A stretch of DNA of 64,000 bases from positions 15,639,638-15,703,637 of the forward strand of contig OZ059900.1 of the NCBI GenBank assembly GCA_964057225.1, written 5' to 3'. The DNA is from Auanema rhodensis (lineage: Eukaryota > Nematoda > Chromadorea > Rhabditida > Rhabditidae). Of the stretch, positions 1 to 11,279 are shown in pieces. Positions within the stretch are counted from its first letter, which is position 1, and the number at the start of each line of letters is the position of its first letter. The translations under genes and the position numbers were made by a program. Under the pieces are notes generated by a model that saw only the letters and a list, made by a program, of their open reading frames with translations, was not told the DNA's origin and made no database searches.

Positions 1-74
1 TCTAACCCCTGTTTTTTGTCGTGAAAGTGGAACTAGACGTTGTACGAACAATTTTGAGCTAGGTTTCATTGACA

Positions 75-273
75 TTGCATGAGTTTGAACACATGAAATC
101 GTAAGTCAAAACCTTGTTTACAGCGAAATTTCCAAAAACTGGTTTTCCAGCATAATAAAATATTTCTCATGGGAAATACTGTGTTTTTGTATTTTTCTAG
201 TGTTCAGCATGTGAAATGCTTCATTTTAGTATGTAACACGCTGAAATTCGTTGCATTTGACGACTCATATGAA
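75..273 (+). repeat. Internal duplicated motif TTGCAT-N9-CAYATGAA (exemplar)
   Basis: TTGCAT followed after nine bases by CACATGAA lies at 75-97, and TTGCAT followed after nine bases by CATATGAA lies at 251-273, an offset of 176 bp. This is close to half the monomer and may be a trace of an ancient doubling of a unit of about 171 bp. Elsewhere the halves show little similarity by eye, so the case is weak. Both motif copies are kept in nearly all units. Confidence 0.5.
206..220. repeat. Short inverted repeat AGCAT-N5-ATGCT (exemplar)
   Basis: AGCAT and its reverse complement ATGCT are separated by five bases in most units. Domain III units with AAAATACTTC break the right arm. With five-base arms this may be accidental. 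Confidence 0.6.
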
Positions 274-304
274 CAAAAATCGATTTAATCAATATTAGCC
301 ATAA

Positions 305-316
305 AGGGCGTGCCCT
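305..316. repeat. GC-rich dyad AGGGCGTGCCCT (exemplar)
   Basis: The arms AGGGC and GCCCT flank a central GT. It is the only strongly GC-rich stretch in the monomer. In most units of domains II and III the first A is G (GGGGCGTGCCCT), which shortens the perfect arms to four bases. Rare arm changes are AACGGGCG near 3720, GTGCACTC near 29371 and AGAGGCG near 62693. It could be a binding site or a small DNA hairpin, but no evidence here decides this. Confidence 0.8.
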
Positions 317-502
317 CAGAATATGCTAATTTCCTTAATTTTCTAACCCCTCTTTTTTGGCCGTGAAAGTGGAACTAGACGTTGTACAAACAATTTTGAG
401 CTAGGTTTTATTGACATTGCATGAGTTTGAACACATGAAATCGTAAGTCAAAACCTTGTTTACAGCGAAATTTCCAAAAACTGGTTTTCCAGCATAATAA
501 AA

Positions 503-520
503 TATTTCTCATGAGAAATA
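503..520. repeat. Perfect 18-bp palindrome TATTTCTCATGAGAAATA (exemplar)
   Basis: In units with CATGAGAAA the sequence reads the same on both strands over 18 bp. Other units have CATGGGAAA or CATGGAAAA, which break the symmetry. It occurs 161 bp after the TCTAAC of units at 342, 1367, 3418, 4443, 5127, 5811, 7178, 7862, 9229, 10254, 10938, 12647 and 15382, in the hybrid unit at 13331, and in domain III units at 42058, 42742, 45135, 47687, 48371, 49397, 50081, 51107, 57944, 59654, 62389 and 63073. It is absent from domain II. A protein-binding role is only a possibility. Confidence 0.9.
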
Positions 521-2734
521 CTGTGTTTTTGTATTTTTCTAGTGTTCAGCATGTAAAATGCTTCATTTTAGTATGTAACACGCTGAAATTCATTGCATTT
601 GACGATTCATATGAACAAAAATCGATTTAATCAATATTAGCCATAAAGGGCGTGCCCTCAGAATATGCTAATTTCCTTAATTTTCTAACCCCTGTTTTTT
701 TGTCGTGAAAGTGGAACTAGACGTTGTAGGAACAATTTTGAGCTAGGTTTCATTGACATTGCATGAGTTTGAACACATGAAATCGTAAGTCAAAACCTTG
801 TTTACAGCGAAATTTCCAAAAACTGGTTTTCCAGCATAATAAAATATTTCTCATGGGAAATACTGTGTTTTTGTATTTCTCTAGTGTTCAGCATGTAAAA
901 TGCTTCATTTTAGTATGTAACACGCTGAAATTCGTTGCATTTGACGACTCATATGAACAAAAATCGATTTAATCAATATTAGCCATAAGGGGCGTGCCCT
1001 CAGAATATGCTAATTTCCTTAATTTTCTAACCCCTGTTTTTTGTCGTGAAAGTGGAACTAGACGTTGTACGAACAATTTTGAGCTAGGTTTCATTGACAT
1101 TGCATGAGTTTGAACACATGAAATCGTAAGTCAAAACCTTGTTTACAGCGAAATTTCCAAAAACTGGTTTTCCAGCATAATAAAATATTTCTCATGGGAA
1201 ATACTGTGTTTTTGTATTTTTCTAGTGTTCAGCATGTAAAATGCTTCATTTTAGTATGTAACACGCTGAAATTCGTTGCATTTGACGACTCATATGAACA
1301 AAAATCGATTTAATCAATATTAGCCATAAAGGGCGTGCCCTCAGAATATGCTAATTTCCTTAATTTTCTAACCCCTCTTTTTTGGCCGTGAAAGTGGAAC
1401 TAGACGTTGTACAAACAATTTTGAGCTAGGTTTTATTGACATTGCATGAGTTTGAACACATGAAATCGTAAGTCAAAACCTTGTTTACAGCGAAATTTCC
1501 AAAAACTGGTTTTCCAGCATAATAAAATATTTCTCATGAGAAATACTGTGTTTTTGTATTTTTCTAGTGTTCAGCATGTAAAATGCTTCATTTTAGTATG
1601 TAACACGCTGAAATTCGTTGCATTTGACGATTCATATGAACAAAAATCGATTTAATCAATATTAGCCATAAAGGGCGTGCCCTCAGAATATGCTAATTTC
1701 CTTAATTTTCTAACCCCTGTTTTTTTGTCGTGAAAGTGGAACTAGACGTTGTAGGAACAATTTTGAGCTAGGTTTCATTGACATTGCATGAGTTTGAACA
1801 CATGAAATCGTAAGTCAAAACCTTGTTTACAGCGAAATTTCCAAAAACTGGTTTTCCAGCATAATAAAATATTTCTCATGGGAAATACTGTGTTTTTGTA
1901 TTTTTCTAGTGTTCAGCATGTAAAATGCTTCATTTTAGTATGTAACACGCTGAAATTCGTTGCATTTGACGACTCATATGAACAAAAATCGATTTAATCA
2001 ATATTAGCCATAAGGGGCGTGCCCTCTGAATATGCTAATTTCCTTAATTTTCTAACCCCTGTTTTTTTGTAGTGAAAGTGGAACTAGACGTTGTACGAAC
2101 AATTTTGAGCTAGGTTTCATTGACATTGCATGAGTTTGAACACATGAAATCGTAAGTCAAAACCTTGTTTACAGCGAAATTTCCAAAAACTGGTTTTCCA
2201 GCATAATAAAATATTTCTCATGGGAAATACTGTGTTTTTGTATTTTTCTAGTGTTCAGCATGTAAAATGCTTCATTTTAGTATGTAACACGCTGAAATTC
2301 GTTGCATTTGACGACTCATATGAACAAAAATCGATTTAATCAATATTAGCCATAAAGGGCGTGCCCTCAGAATATGCTAATTTCCTTAATTTTCTAACCC
2401 CTGTTTTTTTGTCGTGAAAGTGGAACTAGACGTTTTACGAACAATTTTGAGCTAGGTTTCATTGACATTGCATGAGTTTGAACACATGAAATCGTAAGTC
2501 AAAACCTTGTTTACAGCGAAATTTCCAAAAACTGGTTTTCCAGCATAATAAAATATTTCTCATGGGAAATACTGTGTTTTTGTATTTTTCTAGTGTTCAG
2601 CATGTAAAATGCTTCATTTTAGTATGTAACACGCTGAAATTCGTTGCATTTGACGACTCATATGAACAAAAATCGATTTAATCAATATTAGCCATAAAGG
2701 GCGTGCCCTCAGAATATGCTAATTTCCTTAATTT

Positions 2735-5468
2735 TCTAACCCCTGTTTTTTTGTCGTGAAAGTGGAACTAGACGTTTTACGAACAATTTTGAGCTAGGTT
2801 TCATTGACATTGCATGAGTTTGAACACATGAAATCGTAAGTCAAAACCTTGTTTACAGCGAAATTTCCAAAAACTGGTTTTCCAGCATAATAAAATATTT
2901 CTCATGGGAAATACTGTGTTTTTGTATTTCTCTAGTGTTCAGCATGTAAAATGCTTCATTTTAGTATGTAACACGCTGAAATTCGTTGCATTTGACGACT
3001 CATATGAACAAAAATCGATTTAATCAATATTAGCCATAAGGGGCGTGCCCTCAGAATATGCTAATTTCCTTAATTTTCTAACCCCTGTTTTTTGTCGTGA
3101 AAGTGGAACTAGACGTTGTACGAACAATTTTGAGCTAGGTTTCATTGACATTGCATGAGTTTGAACACATGAAATCGTAAGTCAAAACCTTGTTTACAGC
3201 GAAATTTCCAAAAACTGGTTTTCCAGCATAATAAAATATTTCTCATGGGAAATACTGTGTTTTTGTATTTTTCTAGTGTTCAGCATGTAAAATGCTTCAT
3301 TTTAGTATGTAACACGCTGAAATTCGTTGCATTTGACGACTCATATGAACAAAAATCGATTTAATCAATATTAGCCATAAAGGGCGTGCCCTCAGAATAT
3401 GCTAATTTCCTTAATTTTCTAACCCCTCTTTTTTGGCCGTGAAAGTGGAACTAGACGTTGTACAAACAATTTTGAGCTAGGTTTTATTGACATTGCATGA
3501 GTTTGAACACATGAAATCGTAAGTCAAAACCTTGTTTACAGCGAAATTTCCAAAAACTGGTTTTCCAGCATAATAAAATATTTCTCATGAGAAATACTGT
3601 GTTTTTGTATTTTTCTAGTGTTCAGCATGTAAAATGCTTCATTTTAGTATGTAACACGCTGAAATTCGTTGCATTTGACGACTCATATGAACAAAAATCG
3701 ATTTAATCAATATTAGCCATAACGGGCGTGCCCTCAGAATATGCTAATTTCCTTAATTTTCTAACCCCTGTTTTTTTGTCGTGAAAGTGGAACTAGACGT
3801 TTTACGAACAATTTTGAGCTAGGTTTTATTGACATTGCATGAGTTTGAACACATGAAATCGTAAGTCAAAACCTTGTTTACAGCGAAATTTCCAAAAACT
3901 GGTTTTCCAGCATAATAAAATATTTCTCATGGGAAATACTGTGTTTTTGTATTTCTCTAGTGTTCAGCATGTAAAATGCTTCATTTTAGTATGTAACACG
4001 CTGAAATTCGTTGCATTTGACGACTCATATGAACAAAAATCGATTTAATCAATATTAGCCATAAGGGGCGTGCCCTCAGAATATGCTAATTTCCTTAATT
4101 TTCTAACCCCTGTTTTTTGTCGTGAAAGTGGAACTAGACGTTGTACGAACAATTTTGAGCTAGGTTTCATTGACATTGCATGAGTTTGAACACATGAAAT
4201 CGTAAGTCAAAACCTTGTTTACAGCGAAATTTCCAAAAACTGGTTTTCCAGCATAATAAAATATTTCTCATGGGAAATACTGTGTTTTTGTATTTTTCTA
4301 GTGTTCAGCATGTAAAATGCTTCATTTTAGTATGTAACACGCTGAAATTCGTTGCATTTGACGACTCATATGAACAAAAATCGATTTAATCAATATTAGC
4401 CATAAAGGGCGTGCCCTCAGAATATGCTAATTTCCTTAATTTTCTAACCCCTCTTTTTTGGCCGTGAAAGTGGAACTAGACGTTGTACAAACAATTTTGA
4501 GCTAGGTTTTATTGACATTGCATGAGTTTGAACACATGAAATCGTAAGTCAAAACCTTGTTTACAGCGAAATTTCCAAAAACTGGTTTTCCAGCATAATA
4601 AAATATTTCTCATGAGAAATACTGTGTTTTTGTATTTTTCTAGTGTTCAGCATGTAAAATGCTTCATTTTAGTATGTAACACGCTGAAATTCGTTGCATT
4701 TGACGACTCATATGAACAAAAATCGATTTAATCAATATTAGCCATAAGGGGCGTGCCCTCTGAATATGCTAATTTCCTTAATTTTCTAACCCCTGTTTTT
4801 TTGTCGTGAAAGTGGAATTAGACGTTGTAGGAACAATTTTGAGCTAGGTTTCATTGATATTGCATGAGTTTGAACACATGAAATCGTAAGTCAAAACCTT
4901 GTTTACAGCGAAATTTCCAAAAACTGGTTTTCCAGCATAATAAAATATTTCTCATGGGAAATACTGTGTTTTTGTATTTTTCTAGTGTTCAGCATGTAAA
5001 ATGCTTCATTTTAGTATGTAACACGCTGAAATTCGTTGCATTTGACGACTCATATGAACAAAAATCGATTTAATCAATATTAGCCATAAAGGGCGTGCCC
5101 TCAGAATATGCTAATTTCCTTAATTTTCTAACCCCTCTTTTTTGGCCGTGAAAGTGGAACTAGACGTTGTACAAACAATTTTGAGCTAGGTTTTATTGAC
5201 ATTGCATGAGTTTGAACACATGAAATCGTAAGTCAAAACCTTGTTTACAGCGAAATTTCCAAAAACTGGTTTTCCAGCATAATAAAATATTTCTCATGAG
5301 AAATACTGTGTTTTTGTATTTTTCTAGTGTTCAGCATGTAAAATGCTTCATTTTAGTATGTAACACGCTGAAATTCGTTGCATTTGACGATTCATATGAA
5401 CAAAAATCGATTTAATCAATATTAGCCATAAAGGGCGTGCCCTCAGAATATGCTAATTTCCTTAATTT
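2735..5468 (+). repeat. Eight-monomer block, copy 1 of a dispersed higher-order repeat
   Basis: Eight units in the order GTTTTACGAAC/TCTCTAG, T6, CT6GGCCG, GTTTTACGAAC/GTTTTATTG, T6, CT6GGCCG with CCCTCTGAA, GGAATTAG/GATATT, CT6GGCCG with GACGATTCAT. The same order returns 5811 bp (17 units) later at 8546-11279. Differences noticed are ATAACGGGCG near 3720 here versus ATAAGGGGCG there, and private changes in the unit at 9229. The block lengths and spacing indicate a segmental duplication within the array rather than independent mutation. Confidence 0.8.
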
Positions 5469-8400
5469 TCTAACCCCTGTTTTTTTGTCGTGAAAGTGGA
5501 ACTAGACGTTGTAGGAACAATTTTGAGCTAGGTTTCATTGACATTGCATGAGTTTGAACACATGAAATCGTAAGTCAAAACCTTGTTTACAGCGAAATTT
5601 CCAAAAACTGGTTTTCCAGCATAATAAAATATTTCTCATGGGAAATACTGTGTTTTTGTATTTTTCTAGTGTTCAGCATGTAAAATGCTTCATTTTAGTA
5701 TGTAACACGCTGAAATTCGTTGCATTTGACGACTCATATGAACAAAAATCGATTTAATCAATATTAGCCATAAAGGGCGTGCCCTCAGAATATGCTAATT
5801 TCCTTAATTTTCTAACCCCTCTTTTTTGGCCGTGAAAGTGGAACTAAACGTTGTACAAACAATTTTGAGCTAGGTTTTATTGACATTGCATGAGTTTGAA
5901 CACATGAAATCGTAAGTCGAAACCTTGTTTACAGCGAAATTTCCAAAAACTGGTTTTCCAGCATAATAAAATATTTCTCATGAGAAATACTGTGTTTTTG
6001 TATTTTTCTAGTGTTCAGCATGTAAAATGCTTCATTTTAGTATGTAACACGCTGAAATTCGTTGCATTTGACGATTCATATGAACAAAAATCGATTTAAT
6101 CAATATTAGCCATAAAGGGCGTGCCCTCAGAATATGCTAATTTCCTTAATTTTCTAACCCCTGTTTTTTTGTCGTGAAAGTGGAACTAGACGTTGTAGGA
6201 ACAATTTTGAGCTAGGTTTCATTGACATTGCATGAGTTTGAACACATGAAATCGTAAGTCAAAACCTTGTTTACAGCGAAATTTCCAAAAACTGGTTTTC
6301 CAGCATAATAAAATATTTCTCATGGGAAATACTGTGTTTTTGTATTTTTCTAGTGTTCAGCATGTAAAATGCTTCATTTTAGTATGTAACACGCTGAAAT
6401 TCGTTGCATTTGACGACTCATATGAACAAAAATCGATTTAATCAATATTAGCCATAAAGGGCGTGCCCTCAGAATATGCTAATTTCCTTAATTTTCTAAC
6501 CCCTGTTTTTTTGTCGTGAAAGTGGAACTAGACGTTTTACGAACAATTTTGAGCTAGGTTTCATTGACATTGCATGAGTTTGAACACATGAAATCGTAAG
6601 TCAAAACCTTGTTTACAGCGAAATTTCCAAAAACTGGTTTTCCAGCATAATAAAATATTTCTCATGGGAAATACTGTGTTTTTGTATTTCTCTAGTGTTC
6701 AGCATGTAAAATGCTTCATTTTAGTATGTAACACGCTGAAATTCGTTGCATTTGACGACTCATATGAACAAAAATCGATTTAATCAATATTAGCCATAAG
6801 GGGCGTGCCCTCAGAATATGCTAATTTCCTTAATTTTCTAACCCCTGTTTTTTGTCGTGAAAGTGGAACTAGACGTTGTACGAACAATTTTGAGCTAGGT
6901 TTCATTGACATTGCATGAGTTTGAACACATGAAATCGTAAGTCAAAACCTTGTTTACAGCGAAATTTCCAAAAACTGGTTTTCCAGCATAATAAAATATT
7001 TCTCATGGGAAATACTGTGTTTTTGTATTTTTCTAGTGTTCAGCATGTAAAATGCTTCATTTTAGTATGTAACACGCTGAAATTCGTTGCATTTGACGAC
7101 TCATATGAACAAAAATCGATTTAATCAATATTAGCCATAAAGGGCGTGCCCTCAGAATATGCTAATTTCCTTAATTTTCTAACCCCTCTTTTTTGGCCGT
7201 GAAAGTGGAACTAGACGTTGTACAAACAATTTTGAGCTAGGTTTTATTGACATTGCATGAGTTTGAACACATGAAATCGTAAGTCAAAACCTTGTTTACA
7301 GCGAAATTTCCAAAAACTGGTTTTCCAGCATAATAAAATATTTCTCATGAGAAATACTGTGTTTTTGTATTTTTCTAGTGTTCAGCATGTAAAATGCTTC
7401 ATTTTAGTATGTAACACGCTGAAATTCGTTGCATTTGACGATTCATATGAACAAAAATCGATTTAATCAATATTAGCCATAAAGGGCGTGCCCTCAGAAT
7501 ATGCTAATTTCCTTAATTTTCTAACCCCTGTTTTTTTGTCGTGAAAGTGGAACTAGACGTTGTAGGAACAATTTTGAGCTAGGTTTCATTGACATTGCAT
7601 GAGTTTGAACACATGAAATCGTAAGTCAAAACCTTGTTTACAGCGAAATTTCCAAAAACTGGTTTTCCAGCATAATAAAATATTTCTCATGGGAAATACT
7701 GTGTTTTTGTATTTTTCTAGTGTTCAGCATGTAAAATGCTTCATTTTAGTATGTAACACGCTGAAATTCGTTGCATTTGACGACTCATATGAACAAAAAT
7801 CGATTTAATCAATATTAGCCATAAAGGGCGTGCCCTCAGAATATGCTAATTTCCTTAATTTTCTAACCCCTCTTTTTTGGCCGTGAAAGTGGAACTAAAC
7901 GTTGTACAAACAATTTTGAGCTAGGTTTTATTGACATTGCATGAGTTTGAACACATGAAATCGTAAGTCGAAACCTTGTTTACAGCGAAATTTCCAAAAA
8001 CTGGTTTTCCAGCATAATAAAATATTTCTCATGAGAAATACTGTGTTTTTGTATTTTTCTAGTGTTCAGCATGTAAAATGCTTCATTTTAGTATGTAACA
8101 CGCTGAAATTCGTTGCATTTGACGATTCATATGAACAAAAATCGATTTAATCAATATTAGCCATAAAGGGCGTGCCCTCAGAATATGCTAATTTCCTTAA
8201 TTTTCTAACCCCTGTTTTTTTGTCGTGAAAGTGGAACTAGACGTTGTAGGAACAATTTTGAGCTAGGTTTCATTGACATTGCATGAGTTTGAACACATGA
8301 AATCGTAAGTCAAAACCTTGTTTACAGCGAAATTTCCAAAAACTGGTTTTCCAGCATAATAAAATATTTCTCATGGGAAATACTGTGTTTTTGTATTTTT

Positions 8401-9228
8401 CTAGTGTTCAGCATGTAAAATGCTTCATTTTAGTATGTAACACGCTGAAATTCGTTGCATTTGACGACTCATATGAACAAAAATCGATTTAATCAATATT
8501 AGCCATAAAGGGCGTGCCCTCAGAATATGCTAATTTCCTTAATTTTCTAACCCCTGTTTTTTTGTCGTGAAAGTGGAACTAGACGTTTTACGAACAATTT
8601 TGAGCTAGGTTTCATTGACATTGCATGAGTTTGAACACATGAAATCGTAAGTCAAAACCTTGTTTACAGCGAAATTTCCAAAAACTGGTTTTCCAGCATA
8701 ATAAAATATTTCTCATGGGAAATACTGTGTTTTTGTATTTCTCTAGTGTTCAGCATGTAAAATGCTTCATTTTAGTATGTAACACGCTGAAATTCGTTGC
8801 ATTTGACGACTCATATGAACAAAAATCGATTTAATCAATATTAGCCATAAGGGGCGTGCCCTCAGAATATGCTAATTTCCTTAATTTTCTAACCCCTGTT
8901 TTTTGTCGTGAAAGTGGAACTAGACGTTGTACGAACAATTTTGAGCTAGGTTTCATTGACATTGCATGAGTTTGAACACATGAAATCGTAAGTCAAAACC
9001 TTGTTTACAGCGAAATTTCCAAAAACTGGTTTTCCAGCATAATAAAATATTTCTCATGGGAAATACTGTGTTTTTGTATTTTTCTAGTGTTCAGCATGTA
9101 AAATGCTTCATTTTAGTATGTAACACGCTGAAATTCGTTGCATTTGACGACTCATATGAACAAAAATCGATTTAATCAATATTAGCCATAAAGGGCGTGC
9201 CCTCAGAATATGCTAATTTCCTTAATTT
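5127..9228 (+). repeat. Tandem duplication of a six-monomer (2051-bp) higher-order repeat
   Basis: Copy 1 spans 5127-7177 and copy 2 spans 7178-9228. Each holds six units: CT6GGCCG, TAGGAAC, CT6GGCCG with the private markers AACTAAACG and GTCGAAACC, TAGGAAC, GTTTTACGAAC with TCTCTAG, and T6. The private pair AACTAAACG/GTCGAAACC sits in the units at 5811 and 7862, exactly 2051 bp apart. I noticed no difference between the copies by eye, so the duplication looks recent. The length is 2051 and not 2052 because one unit has T6. Confidence 0.88.
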
Positions 9229-11279
9229 TCTAACCCCTCTTTTTTGGCCGTGAAAGTGGAACTAGACGTTGTACAAACAATTTTGAGCTAGGTTTTATTG
9301 ACATTGCATGAGTTTGAACACATGAAATCGTAAGTCAAAACCTTGTTTACAGCGAAATTTTCAAAAACTGGTTTTCCAGTATAATAAAATATTTCTCATG
9401 AGAAATACTGTGTTTTTGTATTTTTCTAGTGTTCAGCATGTAAAATGCTTCATTTTAGTATGTAACACGCTGAAATTCGTTGCATTTGACGACTCATATG
9501 AACAAAAATCGATTTAATCAATATTAGCCATAAGGGGCGTGCCCTCAGAATATGCTAATTTCCTTAATTTTCTAACCCCTGTTTTTTTGTCGTGAAAGTG
9601 GAACTAGACGTTTTACGAACAATTTTGAGCTAGGTTTTATTGACATTGCATGAGTTTGAACACATGAAATCGTAAGTCAAAACCTTGTTTACAGCGAAAT
9701 TTCCAAAAACTGGTTTTCCAGCATAATAAAATATTTCTCATGGGAAATACTGTGTTTTTGTATTTCTCTAGTGTTCAGCATGTAAAATGCTTCATTTTAG
9801 TATGTAACACGCTGAAATTCGTTGCATTTGACGACTCATATGAACAAAAATCGATTTAATCAATATTAGCCATAAGGGGCGTGCCCTCAGAATATGCTAA
9901 TTTCCTTAATTTTCTAACCCCTGTTTTTTGTCGTGAAAGTGGAACTAGACGTTGTACGAACAATTTTGAGCTAGGTTTCATTGACATTGCATGAGTTTGA
10001 ACACATGAAATCGTAAGTCAAAACCTTGTTTACAGCGAAATTTCCAAAAACTGGTTTTCCAGCATAATAAAATATTTCTCATGGGAAATACTGTGTTTTT
10101 GTATTTTTCTAGTGTTCAGCATGTAAAATGCTTCATTTTAGTATGTAACACGCTGAAATTCGTTGCATTTGACGACTCATATGAACAAAAATCGATTTAA
10201 TCAATATTAGCCATAAAGGGCGTGCCCTCAGAATATGCTAATTTCCTTAATTTTCTAACCCCTCTTTTTTGGCCGTGAAAGTGGAACTAGACGTTGTACA
10301 AACAATTTTGAGCTAGGTTTTATTGACATTGCATGAGTTTGAACACATGAAATCGTAAGTCAAAACCTTGTTTACAGCGAAATTTCCAAAAACTGGTTTT
10401 CCAGCATAATAAAATATTTCTCATGAGAAATACTGTGTTTTTGTATTTTTCTAGTGTTCAGCATGTAAAATGCTTCATTTTAGTATGTAACACGCTGAAA
10501 TTCGTTGCATTTGACGACTCATATGAACAAAAATCGATTTAATCAATATTAGCCATAAGGGGCGTGCCCTCTGAATATGCTAATTTCCTTAATTTTCTAA
10601 CCCCTGTTTTTTTGTCGTGAAAGTGGAATTAGACGTTGTAGGAACAATTTTGAGCTAGGTTTCATTGATATTGCATGAGTTTGAACACATGAAATCGTAA
10701 GTCAAAACCTTGTTTACAGCGAAATTTCCAAAAACTGGTTTTCCAGCATAATAAAATATTTCTCATGGGAAATACTGTGTTTTTGTATTTTTCTAGTGTT
10801 CAGCATGTAAAATGCTTCATTTTAGTATGTAACACGCTGAAATTCGTTGCATTTGACGACTCATATGAACAAAAATCGATTTAATCAATATTAGCCATAA
10901 AGGGCGTGCCCTCAGAATATGCTAATTTCCTTAATTTTCTAACCCCTCTTTTTTGGCCGTGAAAGTGGAACTAGACGTTGTACAAACAATTTTGAGCTAG
11001 GTTTTATTGACATTGCATGAGTTTGAACACATGAAATCGTAAGTCAAAACCTTGTTTACAGCGAAATTTCCAAAAACTGGTTTTCCAGCATAATAAAATA
11101 TTTCTCATGAGAAATACTGTGTTTTTGTATTTTTCTAGTGTTCAGCATGTAAAATGCTTCATTTTAGTATGTAACACGCTGAAATTCGTTGCATTTGACG
11201 ATTCATATGAACAAAAATCGATTTAATCAATATTAGCCATAAAGGGCGTGCCCTCAGAATATGCTAATTTCCTTAATTT
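8546..11279 (+). repeat. Eight-monomer block, copy 2 of a dispersed higher-order repeat
   Basis: This repeats the unit order of 2735-5468 at an offset of 5811 bp. The unit starting at 9229 carries two private changes, ATTTTCAAAAAC near 9357 and CAGTATAATA near 9378, not seen in the first copy, so it has diverged after duplication. The unit at 10254 keeps the CCCTCTGAA marker and the unit at 10596 keeps GGAATTAG plus GATATT. Confidence 0.8.

Larger units (their letters stand above)
1..341 (+). repeat. Reference monomer (unit 1), internal layout
   Basis: This unit serves as the coordinate frame. Positions 11-17 hold a G plus T6 run (T7 in most units). Positions 42-46 are a recurrent variant site (TACGAAC, TACAAAC, TAGGAAC, or TTTACGAAC). 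Positions 72-168 are nearly invariant through the array. Positions 171-173 vary as CATGGGAAAT, CATGAGAAAT or CATGGAAAAT. Positions 206-220 form a small AGCAT/ATGCT inverted repeat. Positions 247-262 hold TTCGTTGCATTTGACG. Positions 263-303 are again nearly invariant. Positions 305-316 hold the GC-rich dyad AGGGCGTGCCCT. This copy differs from neighbours in having GTGAAATGC at about 211-219 instead of GTAAAATGC. It is 341 bp because of the T6 run. Confidence 0.95.

Noticed and set aside
206-220. Transcription terminator hairpin
   Set aside because: The five-base arms are too short and there is no gene upstream.
503-520. Transposon terminal inverted repeat or insertion at the palindrome
   Set aside because: The flanks are ordinary satellite at the same spacing in every unit, without target-site duplication or extra sequence.
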